Assembly (NCBI GenBank): GCA_963843805.1
Contig: CAWJLY010000009.1
Location: 806,001 to 870,000, forward strand
DNA length: 64,000 nucleotides
Direction: 5' to 3'
Source of the DNA: Ideonella_A sp963843805
Lineage (GTDB): Bacteria > Pseudomonadota > Gammaproteobacteria > Burkholderiales > Burkholderiaceae_C
The notes under the pieces are model-generated. The model saw only the letters and a list, made by a program, of their open reading frames with translations, searched no databases and was not told the DNA's origin. Positions 32,752 to 42,429 of this stretch are shown here, piece by piece. Numbering within the stretch: the first letter of the stretch is position 1; each line of letters begins with the position of its first letter. The position numbers and the translations under genes are program-made.

Positions 32752-33669
32752 ATGTTGTTCAACCCACCCCCAACGGTCCCGACCCGGATCTTTGCCCGCC
32801 TGCCCGACGCGTTGCGCCGAACGGGCCACGATACCGACTGGCACCGTGGTCAACCCGGCACACATCCGGAACACTCGTTGCTGGAAGGCCCCGCGTTCGA
32901 CCGCAACGGCAAGCTGTGGTGCGTCGACATTCCGTACGGCCGCATCTTTCAGGTGACGCCCGACGGCACGTTCACAACCGCTGTCGAATATCAAGGCGAA
33001 CCCAATGGGCTGGCCATCCATCGCGACGGCCGCATCTTCATTGCCGACTATGCCAACGGCATCATGGTGTTTGACCCGGCGACCGGCGAGGTGACCCCGT
33101 TCGTCACGCGTGTGCGGCTTGAGCGGCTGAAAGCGGTCAACGATCTGGTGTTTGCCAGCAACGGCGACCTGTACTTCACCGACCAGGGCCTCAGCGGTCT
33201 GCACGACCCGACCGGCCGCGTCTTTCGCGTTCGCGCCGATGGCCGCGTCGACTGCTTGCTCGACAACATTCCGAGCCCGAACGGCATTGCGCTTGATCCA
33301 TCGGAATCCATGCTGTATGTGGCAGTCACGCGTGCCAACGCGATCTGGCGCGTGCCGCTGCTGGCTGACGGCGGGGTTGCAAAGGTCGGCAATTTCATCC
33401 AGCTGTCCGGTGGCGGTGGCCCCGACGGCTTGGCGGTCGACAGCGCAGGCAACCTGGCGGTGGCTCACATCGGGCTTGGCATCGTCTGGTTGTTCAGTGC
33501 GCGTGGCGTGCCGCTGGCGCGAATCGAGTCGACAGTCGGCTACCACACCACCAACATGGCCTACGGCGGTCCCGATGGGCGCACGTTATTCATCACCGAG
33601 TCCGAAAGTGGCAATTTGCTGCAGGCCGACCTATCAGTGCCAGGGCTGACGCTATTTTCTCACCGCTAG
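32752..33669 (+). CDS. SMP-30/gluconolactonase/LRE-family lactonase
   Basis: A 305-residue six-bladed beta-propeller enzyme. It shows HSLLEGPAFDRNGKLWCVDIP with the metal Glu in LEGP, GEPNGLAIHRDGRIFIADY, VNDLVFASNGDLYFTDQG (Asn and Asp ligands), PSPNGIALDPS and GPDGLAVDSAGNLAVAH. These metal and substrate motifs are complete. In this operon it probably opens a four-carbon sugar-acid lactone such as threonolactone or erythronolactone before phosphorylation; that is inference. No signal peptide, so cytoplasmic. It starts two bases after the permease stop, at ATG 32752. Confidence 0.88.
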   Translation: MLFNPPPTVPTRIFARLPDALRRTGHDTDWHRGQPGTHPEHSLLEGPAFDRNGKLWCVDIPYGRIFQVTPDGTFTTAVEYQGEPNGLAIHRDGRIFIADYANGIMVFDPATGEVTPFVTRVRLERLKAVNDLVFASNGDLYFTDQGLSGLHDPTGRVFRVRADGRVDCLLDNIPSPNGIALDPSESMLYVAVTRANAIWRVPLLADGGVAKVGNFIQLSGGGGPDGLAVDSAGNLAVAHIGLGIVWLFSARGVPLARIESTVGYHTTNMAYGGPDGRTLFITESESGNLLQADLSVPGLTLFSHR

Positions 33670-33675
33670 GCGTCA

Positions 33676-34488
33676 ATGAACGAGCGCCCAGACCTCATCC
33701 CGGCTCAGCGCCGCGAGATGGTGCTTGAGTTCCTCTTGCAGCACGGCGGCGCCTCGATCCAGGAACTGGCTGACAAGCTGCGCATCTCTGCCTCGACGGT
33801 GCGCCGGGACCTGGAGCGGCTCGAGGAGGACGGCAACATCCGTCGCACCCATGGCGGCGCCGTGGTGCCGGGCGCGATGCACTCCACCTTCGAGCCCGCA
33901 GCGGCCATTGCGGCACAGGTTTCGCGGGCTGAAAAGGAGGCTATCGGCCGCGCTGCCGCCCAGTCGCTGGAATCCGGCGACAGCGTGATCTTCGACAGCG
34001 GTTCCACCGTGCTGTGCGCGGCGCAACTGGCTGTCGAACGGCGCATCGCGCTGACGGCGGTAACCAACGACCTGGGCATCGGACAGGTGCTGGCCGGCTC
34101 GGACAAGATCCATGTCGTGGTCCTCGGCGGCAGCATCCGGCGCGGCTCGTCGACGCTCATCGGCGAGCCGGCCCTGACCTTCGTCGGTGAACTGCACGCG
34201 GACGTCGCCTTCATCGGGGTGCACTCCATCTGCGGTCGCCTGCTGACCGACACATCCATCGAGATCGCATCAATCAAGCGCGCCATCATCGGCGCGGCAC
34301 GGCGCGTCGTGCTGCTGGCCGACTCGACGAAGTTCCAGCCGGCAGTATTCGCAAAGATCTGCGACATCACCGCGGTGCACGAGCTGATCACCGACAGCCG
34401 CGCCGATCCGCAGCAGCTGGCGATGATGCGTGACCTCGGATTGAAGGTCACGACGGTCAAGGCTGCGGCGAGCAGGCTCACCCCATGA
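33676..34488 (+). CDS. DeoR/GlpR-family transcriptional regulator
   Basis: A 270-residue repressor. The N-terminal helix-turn-helix is RREMVLEFLLQHGGASIQEL, then LRISASTVRRDLERLEEDG and IRRTHGGAVV, the classic DeoR signature. The C-terminal sugar-phosphate sensor domain has EKEAIGRAAAQSLESGDSVI, FDSGSTVLCAA, VVTNDLGI-like TAVTNDLGIGQVL, and VLLADSTKF. DeoR sensors bind phosphorylated sugar intermediates, fitting 4-phosphothreonate or DHAP as inducer (inference). The stop overlaps the kinase start (ATGA). It probably controls the operon from the AT-rich block upstream of pdxA2. Confidence 0.9.
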   Translation: MNERPDLIPAQRREMVLEFLLQHGGASIQELADKLRISASTVRRDLERLEEDGNIRRTHGGAVVPGAMHSTFEPAAAIAAQVSRAEKEAIGRAAAQSLESGDSVIFDSGSTVLCAAQLAVERRIALTAVTNDLGIGQVLAGSDKIHVVVLGGSIRRGSSTLIGEPALTFVGELHADVAFIGVHSICGRLLTDTSIEIASIKRAIIGAARRVVLLADSTKFQPAVFAKICDITAVHELITDSRADPQQLAMMRDLGLKVTTVKAAASRLTP

Positions 34489-35603
34489 GCCGGCTTTACC
34501 TTGCCGCCGATGACCTGACCGGTGCGCTCGACAGCGCTGCATGTTTCTGTGGTCGCTTCGGACCGATTCCGGTATTCCTCGGCCCGGGCCACGAACCCGG
34601 CAGCAAGCATGCTGCAGTCGATCTGGCGACCCGCGACGAAGATGCTGCGTTCGCAGTACAGGCGACCTCCCGGGTACTCAAGCGCCTGGCTGGCGCCGAT
34701 GTCGCGTTCAAGAAAATCGACAGTCTGCTTCGCGGACACTGGGCCGTCGAATTAGCCGAGTTGATTCGCAGTGGTTATTTCCCCATCTGCATCTTCGCTC
34801 CCGCCTTCCCGAGCCAGGGTCGGACAACGCACAACGGGCGCCAGATCGTGCACGCGGCCGACGGCTCGTCAGCCACGCTCGACATCGACCCAGGCGCGGT
34901 ATTACGCCGACTCGGCCTGAGCGTGCTCCACGTAGCGGCGCCGGTCGAAGTCCAGCTGTCGGCACTGGCCGAAGCGCGCCCGCAAGTCCTTTTGTTCGAC
35001 GCCGCAGGGAATGCCGAGCTCGACGCCATCGTCCGCTGGGGTGCGCAGTTGGAACAGCCGGTGCTGTGGTGCGGTTCGGCTGGTCTGGCACAGGCTCTGG
35101 CGCAACGCCCGACACCTAGGGCCACGCAGGTGCAGGCGCCGCTGCTGGTCATCGTCGGTACAGACCATGCAGTGACTGCAGACCAGGTTGCAAGAGCGCT
35201 TGCCGCCGCCCCGGAACGACATGTGGTGGCGGGAAGTGATTCGCGCGACACCGCCGCGCGAATTGCGCTGGCTTTCGAGGCTACCGGTACCTGCCTGCTC
35301 AGCTTCGAAGTTCCGGCAGGATCGACGGCGGCGGATGCGGCCACCTCGATCGATCAGAGGCTTAGGCAATTGCTACCGGTGGCGCCGCGCCCGGCGACCT
35401 TGCTGGTGACCGGAGGTGCCACCCTGCTGAGCGTCTGCGGCGCGCTCGGCGCGCAGCATCTGGAAGTGGATGCGGAGTTCAGCCCCGGCATCCCGCGTTC
35501 ACGGCTGTGCGGCGGAGTCTGGAACGGTCTAGCCGTGATTTCAAAGTCCGGAGCATTCGGCCATCCTGCCATGTTCGACGAGCTGCTGGCTGCCGCACGC
35601 TAG
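34485..35603 (+). CDS. Four-carbon acid sugar kinase (DUF1537 family)
   Basis: A 372-residue kinase. The N-terminal substrate domain begins LYLAADDLTGALDSAACF and has FKKIDSLLRGHWAVELAEL and FAPAFPSQGRTTHNGRQIV. The C-terminal nucleotide domain shows VIVGTDHAVTADQV, LLVTGGATLLSVCGALG and the terminal VISKSGAFG. DUF1537 proteins phosphorylate D-threonate, D-erythronate or related acids at the 4-OH. Paired with PdxA2 and with no separate 2-dehydrogenase in the operon, the D-threonate (DtnK-PdxA2) route to dihydroxyacetone phosphate fits best. Length is a little short for the family, but all blocks are present. Confidence 0.88.
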   Translation: MSRLYLAADDLTGALDSAACFCGRFGPIPVFLGPGHEPGSKHAAVDLATRDEDAAFAVQATSRVLKRLAGADVAFKKIDSLLRGHWAVELAELIRSGYFPICIFAPAFPSQGRTTHNGRQIVHAADGSSATLDIDPGAVLRRLGLSVLHVAAPVEVQLSALAEARPQVLLFDAAGNAELDAIVRWGAQLEQPVLWCGSAGLAQALAQRPTPRATQVQAPLLVIVGTDHAVTADQVARALAAAPERHVVAGSDSRDTAARIALAFEATGTCLLSFEVPAGSTAADAATSIDQRLRQLLPVAPRPATLLVTGGATLLSVCGALGAQHLEVDAEFSPGIPRSRLCGGVWNGLAVISKSGAFGHPAMFDELLAAAR

Positions 35604-35806
35604 AAGGAACAACCCAGTGGACCGCTACGCCGACCTCAGTGCGCTCAGATGTGCGAGGCACAGTGGCTTTTGATTCTCGCTGTACATCGAACGGCCCTCA
35701 GACCAACGGCTGCAGGCTGGCCCCAAGTTCGCTCGCACATCCGTGAAGTGCTCGCCTGAACCGCCCCAGGGCATTCCTGCAGCAGGCAGTCACTCGTGAA
35801 CGAGTT

Positions 35807-36001
35807 CTACTGCCCGTCCATTACCCCCAATTCGACTGCCAGCTGATTGCCTGATTGGCCAGGAATCGAACCTGACCACTTTCCCTGAAGTGTCCCGGCT
35901 TGCTGTGAAATGGCCGCGCACGAGACGGATCCAATGACGATGGCGACGACCAATGAGGGGCGGAATCTTGCTGCATTGAGTGAGGTAGGGCGTCGCTGCA
36001 T
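35807..36001 (-). CDS. Small secreted protein of 64 residues, possibly truncated
   Basis: Starting at ATG 36001, one base after the stop of the upstream secreted-protein gene (TGATATG), so probably translationally coupled. A hydrophobic signal-like segment (PSLVVAIVIGSVSCAAISQ) contains SVSC, which could serve as a lipobox. It is followed by TLQGKWSGSIPGQSGNQLAV. The GKWSG strand resembles the first strand of small exported beta-sandwich domains, so the gene may be cut short after about 35 mature residues; no continuation is evident in the 200 bases that follow (35604-35806), which hold no other recognisable gene. Family unknown. Confidence 0.45.
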   Translation of the reverse strand: MQRRPTSLNAARFRPSLVVAIVIGSVSCAAISQQAGTLQGKWSGSIPGQSGNQLAVELGVMDGQ

Positions 36002-36002
36002 A

Positions 36003-37137
36003 TCAACCAAGCGACTTCAAGGCCTTGTCGGCCCGCTGCCATGCCTTGCCGTACGCGTTGATCGCTTTGATGTAGTCGACGTTGGACAACGCTGCTGCGG
36101 CATCGTCCATGTCCTTCACCACCTTGGCCAGTTCTTCGGCCGCCTTCTTGCAGTCTTTGGTTGTCGTGTTCGGGCATGCCGCGCCGACGAAGGCTGACCG
36201 TGCCTCGGCGATTGCGCCAGCTGCAAGTTTGGCGTTGAGATCGACCAGCGAGAGCACGGTGGCCGACACGTCGCTTCCACGGACCTTGAGCAAGGCCGCA
36301 ACGACTTGGCCCAGTTCGTCGAAAACCTTCTTGCCGTCGTTGCCGGCAAGCGAGGTATCAGTGTTCCAGAGATCAATCTCCAGGCTGCGGTCGAGATGGT
36401 CGATGGCCTTTTGTATCGTCTTGTGGTCGCTGACGTTGCTCGTCGGCAAAAGTACAGCCAGATCAAGAAGTTGCAACGCTGCCCGGGGATCCGGCGGGCT
36501 GAGTAGCGAGTTGCGGGATACGGTGACCGCAAACTTGCCGCTTGCAGGGCCGCTGGCCTCTTGGATGTTCAGCAGATTTCCGTCGGCAAGTACGACGCAC
36601 GGCTTGTTCGTTGGCGGATAACGTGTGTCGTCGGCGCAGCCTCCGTAGCCGAGGATTGATTGGTTGTTGAACGAATCGGTGGTCGAGTCGCGCAGCGTTG
36701 CACCGAGGTGCGCCGTCAACAGGTTGTTGACATCACCGAACAGCGCTGGAAACGTCGCCCCTTGGCCGTTGATGAATTGCAAGAAGCCACCCGAGGCCGG
36801 GTTGATGAAAATGCCATCGTAAGCGCCGGAGTAGCTGGATAGGAACAAGTTACCCGCAGCGGAGGCGCCTGAGAGTCTATACACCGTATTGTTCAGGCTC
36901 ACCTGCCCTGCGGTGACTGCGCCCAGGAAGCCGCCGGTCTCGGCCCCGGCTGTCGTGTCTATCGCATTGGCCTCAACGCGGTATTCAATCCGCCAGTTCA
37001 CGCCGGAGAAACGGAACCCCATTCAAATCACCACTGGCATTGCTGCCGGCAAAAACGATGAACAGCGGCGCCGCCTGCGCGACACCCGCCAGCGCCCCGA
37101 GATAGGCCGCGATGACCCAGGATTTCATGTTGATCAT
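36003..37137 (-). pseudogene. Secreted protein of unknown function, split by a frameshift after the signal region
   Basis: A start at ATG 37137 with GAGGAT 8 bases upstream encodes MINMKSWVIAAYLGALAGVA, QAAPLF, a clear signal peptide. That frame reads to ASGDLNG, then the conserved-looking sequence continues one frame away from about 37020 (FRFSGVNWRIEYRVEANA...) for some 330 residues to a stop at 36003. The N-terminal part has the beta-rich character of secreted PEP-CTERM-type proteins (YSGAYDGIFINPASGGFLQF), though no PEP-CTERM tail is present. The C-terminal ~130 residues are helical with two Cys (ACPNTTTKDCKKAAEEL). No known domain is recognised. A single indel, possibly a sequence error, explains the break. 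It is followed immediately by the small secreted ORF. Confidence 0.6.
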
Positions 37138-37439
37138 TTTTTGATCCTCAAACTGGTAGCTGAAGTGGGAAGAGTTGTGTTGGCGCCGGCCACGCCGCCC
37201 GGCAGGCGTTGGACTCAGGCTAACTGCAGACCGGGCAGCAAGTCGTCAACAGAATTGACTAGGAAACCCCCAGGTGACCGTCAATCACACGTCTTGCAGC
37301 CCCGTTCTGCTACGAACGTCATTCGTGCCTGGGCAGCGTCAATAAAACAAGCCGCCCGATGGTTGAAAGCTTCGTCGTCGGGCTGCGAATAAACACGAAA
37401 TCCCCCCCGAAAATTGAGGCGGCATGTATTGAAAGCAGC
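37138..37439. other. Intergenic region with divergent starts, no gene seen
   Basis: This 302-base stretch separates the minus-strand secreted-protein gene from the plus-strand LuxR-like fragment. The short open frames in it lack motifs and ribosome sites. It must contain the secreted-protein promoter; no convincing -10/-35 pair or hairpin was identified. Confidence 0.4.
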
Positions 37440-37640
37440 ATGAACAACCAGGAATCTGACGCCATCGTCGGCGGTTTTTACCGAGCGGCTACTGGCGATA
37501 TCGAATGGAGCAGAGCGCTCGGGAGCGTGCGGCAGGCTTTCCACGCGCGCAATTCAATTTTGCAGTCGGTCGAGATTCGAACCGGTCAAATCCTCGGCCT
37601 ATCCAACGGCGGGCCGCCGATGGAAGCGGTGGCAGCACGT
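37440..37640 (+). pseudogene. N-terminal fragment of a LuxR-type regulator
   Basis: From ATG 37440 the frame reads MNNQESDAIVGGFYRAATGD then IEWSRALGSVRQAF, HARNSILQSVEIRTGQ and LGLSNGGPPMEAV. This resembles the N-terminus of LuxR-family regulators with an alpha-helical start and a PAS/GAF-like strand (FYRAATGDIEW...RALGSVR). After about residue 67 the sequence becomes Arg/Ser-rich and unlike any regulator, and there is no helix-turn-helix downstream. The following bases up to 37987 contain no recognised coding sequence. It is most likely a truncated remnant; the family call is moderate because only ~65 residues are available. Confidence 0.45.
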
Positions 37641-37987
37641 AGCGCGAACCTTCCGGCTCAACGAGCAAGGCGGCGACTGGACCGGTCCAGCGACTCACCG
37701 CGTTTGCGCAGCGGGACGACGTCGACGAGCATGCGGGTAGGGTGTCGACGCACGGGCTCGCGGAGTGAGCCAGCCACACGCCAAAAGGCCCACGTGTCAC
37801 CTTTTCGATTGCGAAACCTCAACTGACTGCTGCCTCTGAAGACGAACCATTCTGAGACGCCGCTCAAGGCAAAGCGAGCCCATGTTTGGACGACCCGCGG
37901 GCACGCAGTTTGCCAATCGCTGGGAGCCTTGGCGCGAACCAGCTCATGGTCGGCCACAGGCTACTCAACTCGAAAGGAAACTACACC

Positions 37988-38137
37988 ATGGAAAGCGCTT
38001 GGCCCCTTTGGGCACTCCCCTTCTGGATTTTGGGCGTCCCGCTGGTCGGGGCTGTGATTGAGTTGGTCCGAACCCCGAGAACAGGCGCCACAACGGCGCA
38101 TGTCGGCGCTGACCTTCGACCGCGTCGGGCGCCTTGA
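37988..38137 (+). CDS. Small membrane protein, 49 residues
   Basis: ATG 37988 is preceded by AAAGGA at about 37972-37977, a good ribosome site at a slightly long distance. The product has one strong membrane helix (WPLWALPFWILGVPLVGAVI) followed by a basic and polar tail (ELVRTPRTG...RPRRAP), giving an N-out/C-in topology by charge. It has no known family. The well-placed ribosome site and the helix argue for a real gene. It is convergent with the exonuclease-ligase gene and ends about 100 bases before that gene's 3' end. Confidence 0.5.
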   Translation: MESAWPLWALPFWILGVPLVGAVIELVRTPRTGATTAHVGADLRPRRAP

Positions 38138-38234
38138 GTCAACCTGCACAGGCGCCGCGGCAGTCGCCGGTGCGCCTCTTTGCCGATCCGTTCAGCCCTT
38201 TGCTCGGAACGGGCCGTGGTCGGCTTGATTCAGC

Positions 38235-41200
38235 TCACCGGGAGGGCTCGGGCCGAGCTTTCGCTGGTTTGTACCCAAGCGTTTTCATCGCCGAGGTCAG
38301 CGTCTGCCTGGACTTCCAGTAATCCGCCCATGGGTCGATGGTCTGGAAAGACAGGTACTCACGCGCGGTCACGATCGACCATTGCGAGCCGCTCTTGAGC
38401 GAGGATAGCTGCTCCCACGACACCGGCATGGACACGCCAAGGCCGGGTCTCGAACGGGCTGAGAAAGCGGTGGCCGTGGTCTGGCCGTGACCGTTGCGCA
38501 GGTAGTCGATGAAGATTTTTCCGACCCGGTTGGTGCCGCCACTCTTGGCGACAAAACGCTGCGGGATGACCCGGGCCATGTGCTGCACGACGGCTTGCGA
38601 GAAGCCCTTCACCACTTCGTAGTCGAGCTTTGGGGCAAGCGGAACGACGACGTGCAAGCCCTTGCCGCCGGAGGTCTTCAGCCAGGCTTCCAGTCCCAGC
38701 CCTTGCAGCATCGAACGGGTCAACACGGCCGCCTCTTGGAGGTGTCCCCAGGTCACGCCTTCGCCTGGGTCGAGGTCGAAGATGACGCGATCAGGCTGGT
38801 CGATTCGCTTGATGGTCGAGTTCCACGTGTGAAACTCGATGGTGTTCATCTGCGCGGCCGCCACGAGCGAGTCGGCGCTGTTCACAGCGAGCAGGGCGGA
38901 GTGGCCTGGCCACAGTGCAGGGTCCAACTCCGTCAGCCCCGGCATCTTCGTCTCGGGATGCTTCTGGAAAAAGAGCTCGCCGGTGATGCCGGTGGGCGCG
39001 CGCACGAGCGAGACCGGTCGGTCCTTCAGGTGCGGCAGCATCCATTCGGCGATGCTTTCGTAGTAGCGCACCAGGTCGATCTTCTTCAGCCCCGTGCTCG
39101 GGTCGATGACCCGTTCCGGATGGGTGACCTTGACGCTGGTGATGCGTCCCGTGGCTGGACCATCTGATGCACCGGCTGGCGTCTTCGCCTGCTCGCGGGT
39201 GATGTCCTTGCCTGGCTTGTCCGAGCGGACACCGCGAAACGTCGGATGGCGCACATGGCCGTCAGGCGTCCACTCCGAGAACGCCACTTCGACGACCATC
39301 TGCGGCTTGACCCAGCGCTCCGTGCCAGCAGCACGTTTCGACCAGCGTCCGGGTTTGACGGTGCTCGCCTCGACGGCCGGCTTGTCGACCTCGAGTTTGA
39401 CCAATTGCGCATGGAGTTCTCGTCCAGTGCCGGAACTCCAGCCGGTGCCGACCGATCCAGCGTATCGCAGCACGCCATCCTCGTGATAGCCAAGCAGCAG
39501 GCCGCCCACTTCGGTCGGCGCCCCGGTGCGGTTGGTGAAACCGACCACGACAAATTCCTGTCGCTGCTGGCACTTGAGCTTGAGCCAGGTGTCCGAGCGC
39601 GCCGAGGTGTAAGGGGAGTCTGCGCGCTTGAGCATGACGCCTTCCAGCCCGAGCTTGCACGCCGCATCCAGCAACTGAACCGCCGGCGCATCGAACGCCT
39701 CGCTGAAACGAACCCGGTCGGTGCCCCGCTCATCCAGCAGCGCTTTGAGGACGGTCCGCCGGCTGACCAGCGGCACCTGGCGCAGGTCTTTGTCTGCAAG
39801 GAATGGAACATCGAACAGGAAGTAGACGATGTCCTTGCTGCGAGCGTTGTCGATGGCGTTCTGAAGACGGTTGAAGTCGGGAACCCCGGCCTCGTTCAGC
39901 ACGACAATTTCGCCATCGAGCCAGGCGGTGTCGATACCCAGCGCCTCGATTTCGTTTGCCAACCCTTTCAGCTTGGCGGTCCAGTCATTGCCATTGCGAG
40001 TCAGCAGCCGGGCTTTGCCGCTTTCGATGCGCGCGAGCATCCGGTAGCCGTCGAACTTGTTCTCTGCAACCCAGTGGTCACCCTGCGGCGGGCCGGAAGC
40101 GAGTGTGGCGAGTTGCGGGCGAAGCTTCGCCGGCAGGGCGGCTTGCACCGCTTTCGACAGGTCGGGCGGTGCAGCGGTTGCTGTCGATTTCGAAGCCGTA
40201 CCCGGATCCGCGGCCTCCCGCGGCTCACGTTCCTCGATCAACCCGAGCGGCCGCTCGACAACACTGTCGGGCAGCGCGGTGATGACGTCGTACGCTGCGT
40301 GCGGGCGCGCCCAGGCGTCGCCGCGCTTCTTGAACAGCAACCATTGGTCCTGCTTCTTTTCGCCGGGCTTGGAGATGCGAACCAGCTCCCAGAGGCCGGC
40401 CAGCTTCTGACCGTGCAGCTTGAACATGATCTTGCCCTTGATCAGGCCGTCGCGCGGGTCACCCACAGGTTCCCACGTCCCGCGGTCCCAGACGATGACG
40501 GTGCCGGCGCCGTACTCGCCCTTCGGGATGGTGCCCTCGAAGGTGTTGTAGGTCAGCGGGTGGTCCTCGACATGGATCGCCATCTGCTTGATGGCGGGGT
40601 CGTACGAAGGACCCTTGGGAACCGCCCAGCTGACCATCACGCCGTCCAACTCCAGGCGAAAGTCGTAATGAAGCCTGGACGCCCAGTGCTTCTGGATGAC
40701 AAACTGGGATGCCTCACCTGCTCCGCTTCTTTCCGGCAATGTGCCGGCAGGCTCGGCGGTCTTGCGGAAGTCGCGTTTGCGGTTGTAGAGCGCCAGCGGT
40801 TCGCTCGCCGATGCTGTGGCGCGTGCCTCTGGCACCGTGGGGGCGGCCTTTGCAACTGCCTTCGAGGTCTTTCGCCTGCGTGACCGCTTCGCGACTTCGA
40901 TCTCGGCCCAGACTGGGGCATGGTCGCTCGTGTTCTCCTTGCCTCGCTCGTCGCGGTCGACGCCAGCATCCACCACCTCAAGACGTGCGCCCACGAGGAT
41001 GTGGTCGATTCGCAGGCCGGCGTCGCGCTCCCAGCGCTTGCGGCGGTAGTCCCAGAATGTGAATGGCGTCTTGGTTGGGTGGGTCTTCTTGAGAGCATCG
41101 GTCCACCCTTGGGCGAGCACGGCCTCGAAGGCTGCTCGCGGTTCCGGCTGCAGCAGGGCGTTGTCGCGCCAGGTATCGGGTTTGTAGATGTCGGCATCGG

Positions 41201-41658
41201 TCGGAACGACATTCCAATCGCCCAAGAGAACAACGGGCTCGCCCGATTCCCACAGCTCGCGCCGCGCGTTGCCGCATACGCTCGAACCAGCGCATCTTGT
41301 AGTCGAACTTCGGTCCCGGCTGGGGATTTCCGTTTGGGAGATACAGGCAGCCGAACAGCACGCCATTGATGGCGGCTTCGACATACCGGGCTTCCTTGTC
41401 CTTCGAGTCGTCAGGAAGCGCCGTGACCACGGCGAGCGGTTCGTGTCCACGCGCAAGCAGTGCCACGCCGTTCCAGGAGCGCTGCCCGACCGCGAGCGAT
41501 TCGTAGCCTGCGCTGCGCAGCGCAGCGGCGGGAAAATCTGCGGTCGGCGTCTTCAGTTCTTGCAGCGCGACGACGTCCGGTTCAGTTCGTGCAAGCCAGT
41601 CGAGGAGCAGGTCGAGCCGCTTGGTGATGTTGTTGATGTTCCAAGTGGCAACCCGCAC
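38235..41658 (-). CDS. ligD: Exonuclease III - LigD (phosphoesterase-ligase-polymerase) fusion, with one frameshift
   Basis: About 1140 residues when a one-base shift near 41265-41275 is joined. Residues ~1-255 are exonuclease III: RVATWNINNI, LQELK, GDWNVVPTDADIYKPDTW, GLRIDHILVGARL and the terminal SDHAPVWAE. A Lys/Ala/Pro linker leads without a stop into a LigD start-like sequence (LALYNRKRDFRKTAEPAG). The 3'-phosphoesterase domain follows (QKHWASRLHYDFRLELDG, PKGEYGAGTVIVWDRG). The ATP-dependent ligase has lysine motif ENKFDGYRM, WLDGEIVVL and GLEGVMLKR. The polymerase/primase has VIFDLDPGEGVTW, TSGGKGLHVVVPL and DYLRNGHGQT. LigD joins double-strand breaks with Ku; no ku gene is in the window. 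Start ATG 41658. The frameshift leaves ExoIII separated from the rest unless it is a sequence error. Confidence 0.85.
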
Positions 41659-41662
41659 GGCA

Positions 41663-41860
41663 TCACCGCTTGCCGGCCTTCAGGTGCGCCTCGACATCCT
41701 TCGCGTTGGAACCCACCGCCTTCACGGCAGCTTTGAGTTCATCGGCGCTGACGCCGAACTTCTTTGACCAGTCCTGCACTTCGTAGTCCTGGCTCGTATT
41801 GATGCGGGTGCGATCCTGCCCGCCGGTCATGCTCTTGTCATCAGCCACGTCGGTCTCCAT
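41663..41860 (-). CDS. DUF3606-domain small protein
   Basis: A 65-residue hydrophilic protein with the DUF3606 pattern: GGQDRTRINTSQDYEVQDWS followed by KKFGVSADELKAAVKAVG and AKDVEAHL. The family is small, helical and without known function, and often occurs beside DNA-repair or stress genes. Its ATG shares one base with the stop of the upstream small gene (TGATG at 41858-41862), and its stop lies 5 bases before the exonuclease-LigD start. The three genes therefore look like one transcription unit. Confidence 0.85.
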   Translation of the reverse strand: METDVADDKSMTGGQDRTRINTSQDYEVQDWSKKFGVSADELKAAVKAVGSNAKDVEAHLKAGKR

Positions 41861-42314
41861 CAGTCATAGAGGATTCCGAGTTTCCGGCATCGGTCAACCG
41901 GGTGCTGCCAGCGATCGGTCCATGCGCTTGCAGGCAAATGCCTACGGGATCGAGCCGGCGGGCCCGCCCGGGTTCCGGGGGACTCGATGCTCGAAAACCA
42001 GTCTGCGTAAGGAGTGGTTCGCGCCATCTTGCGATTGAAGTCTGGTGCTCCGCATCGGTCCACCAAGCGGCGCCGCGCTCGCCGAGCTGCTGCTTCGCTT
42101 CGTCCAAGGCGCGGCGCGCCGAGGCGCGTTCTTCCGGAGACCGGTTTCCTCGAAGAGCCCGTCGTGCATCCATCAGCGCCCGGACAAGCTGCTCCTTGTG
42201 CTCCGGCGGCAGATCGGGATTGGATCTGCGCCAGAGGCGACCTCGCACGACGAAGTACCGGCCGTCGGGCGTTGTCGGGTAGCAGACGTCGTGGTCAGCG
42301 ATGGGTGATGACAT
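41860..42314 (-). pseudogene. Small conserved protein next to LigD, frameshifted
   Basis: Frame one from ATG 42314 reads MSSPIADHDVCYPTTPDGRY then FVVRGRLWRRSNPDLPPEHK, RALMDARRALRG and LGERGAAWWTD. At about 42050 the continuation moves to another frame: APDFNRKMARTTPYADWFSS, running to the stop at 41860. This ordering (GRYxVVRGRLWRRSNP ... WWTDGAPDxNR ... NTPYADW) is a recurrent small-protein family seen near LigD and SRAP genes in proteobacteria, from memory of such loci; its function is unknown. The one-base overlap of its stop with the DUF3606 start supports the repaired reading. Confidence 0.65.
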
Positions 42315-42429
42315 GAGCCCTTTCACACGGGTTGCCGCCGCTTGAGCAAGTAGGGGCGTTCGACAAGACGGCGCGGTTGCGAAGCCTCCTCCGTACACTG
42401 GCGTCAGGATTTTGACAGGACTGAAGACG

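Noticed and set aside
39246..40883. 545-codon plus-strand frame antisense to LigD
   Set aside because: GC-rich shadow of the LigD gene; no domain recognised, and LigD motifs on the other strand are unambiguous.
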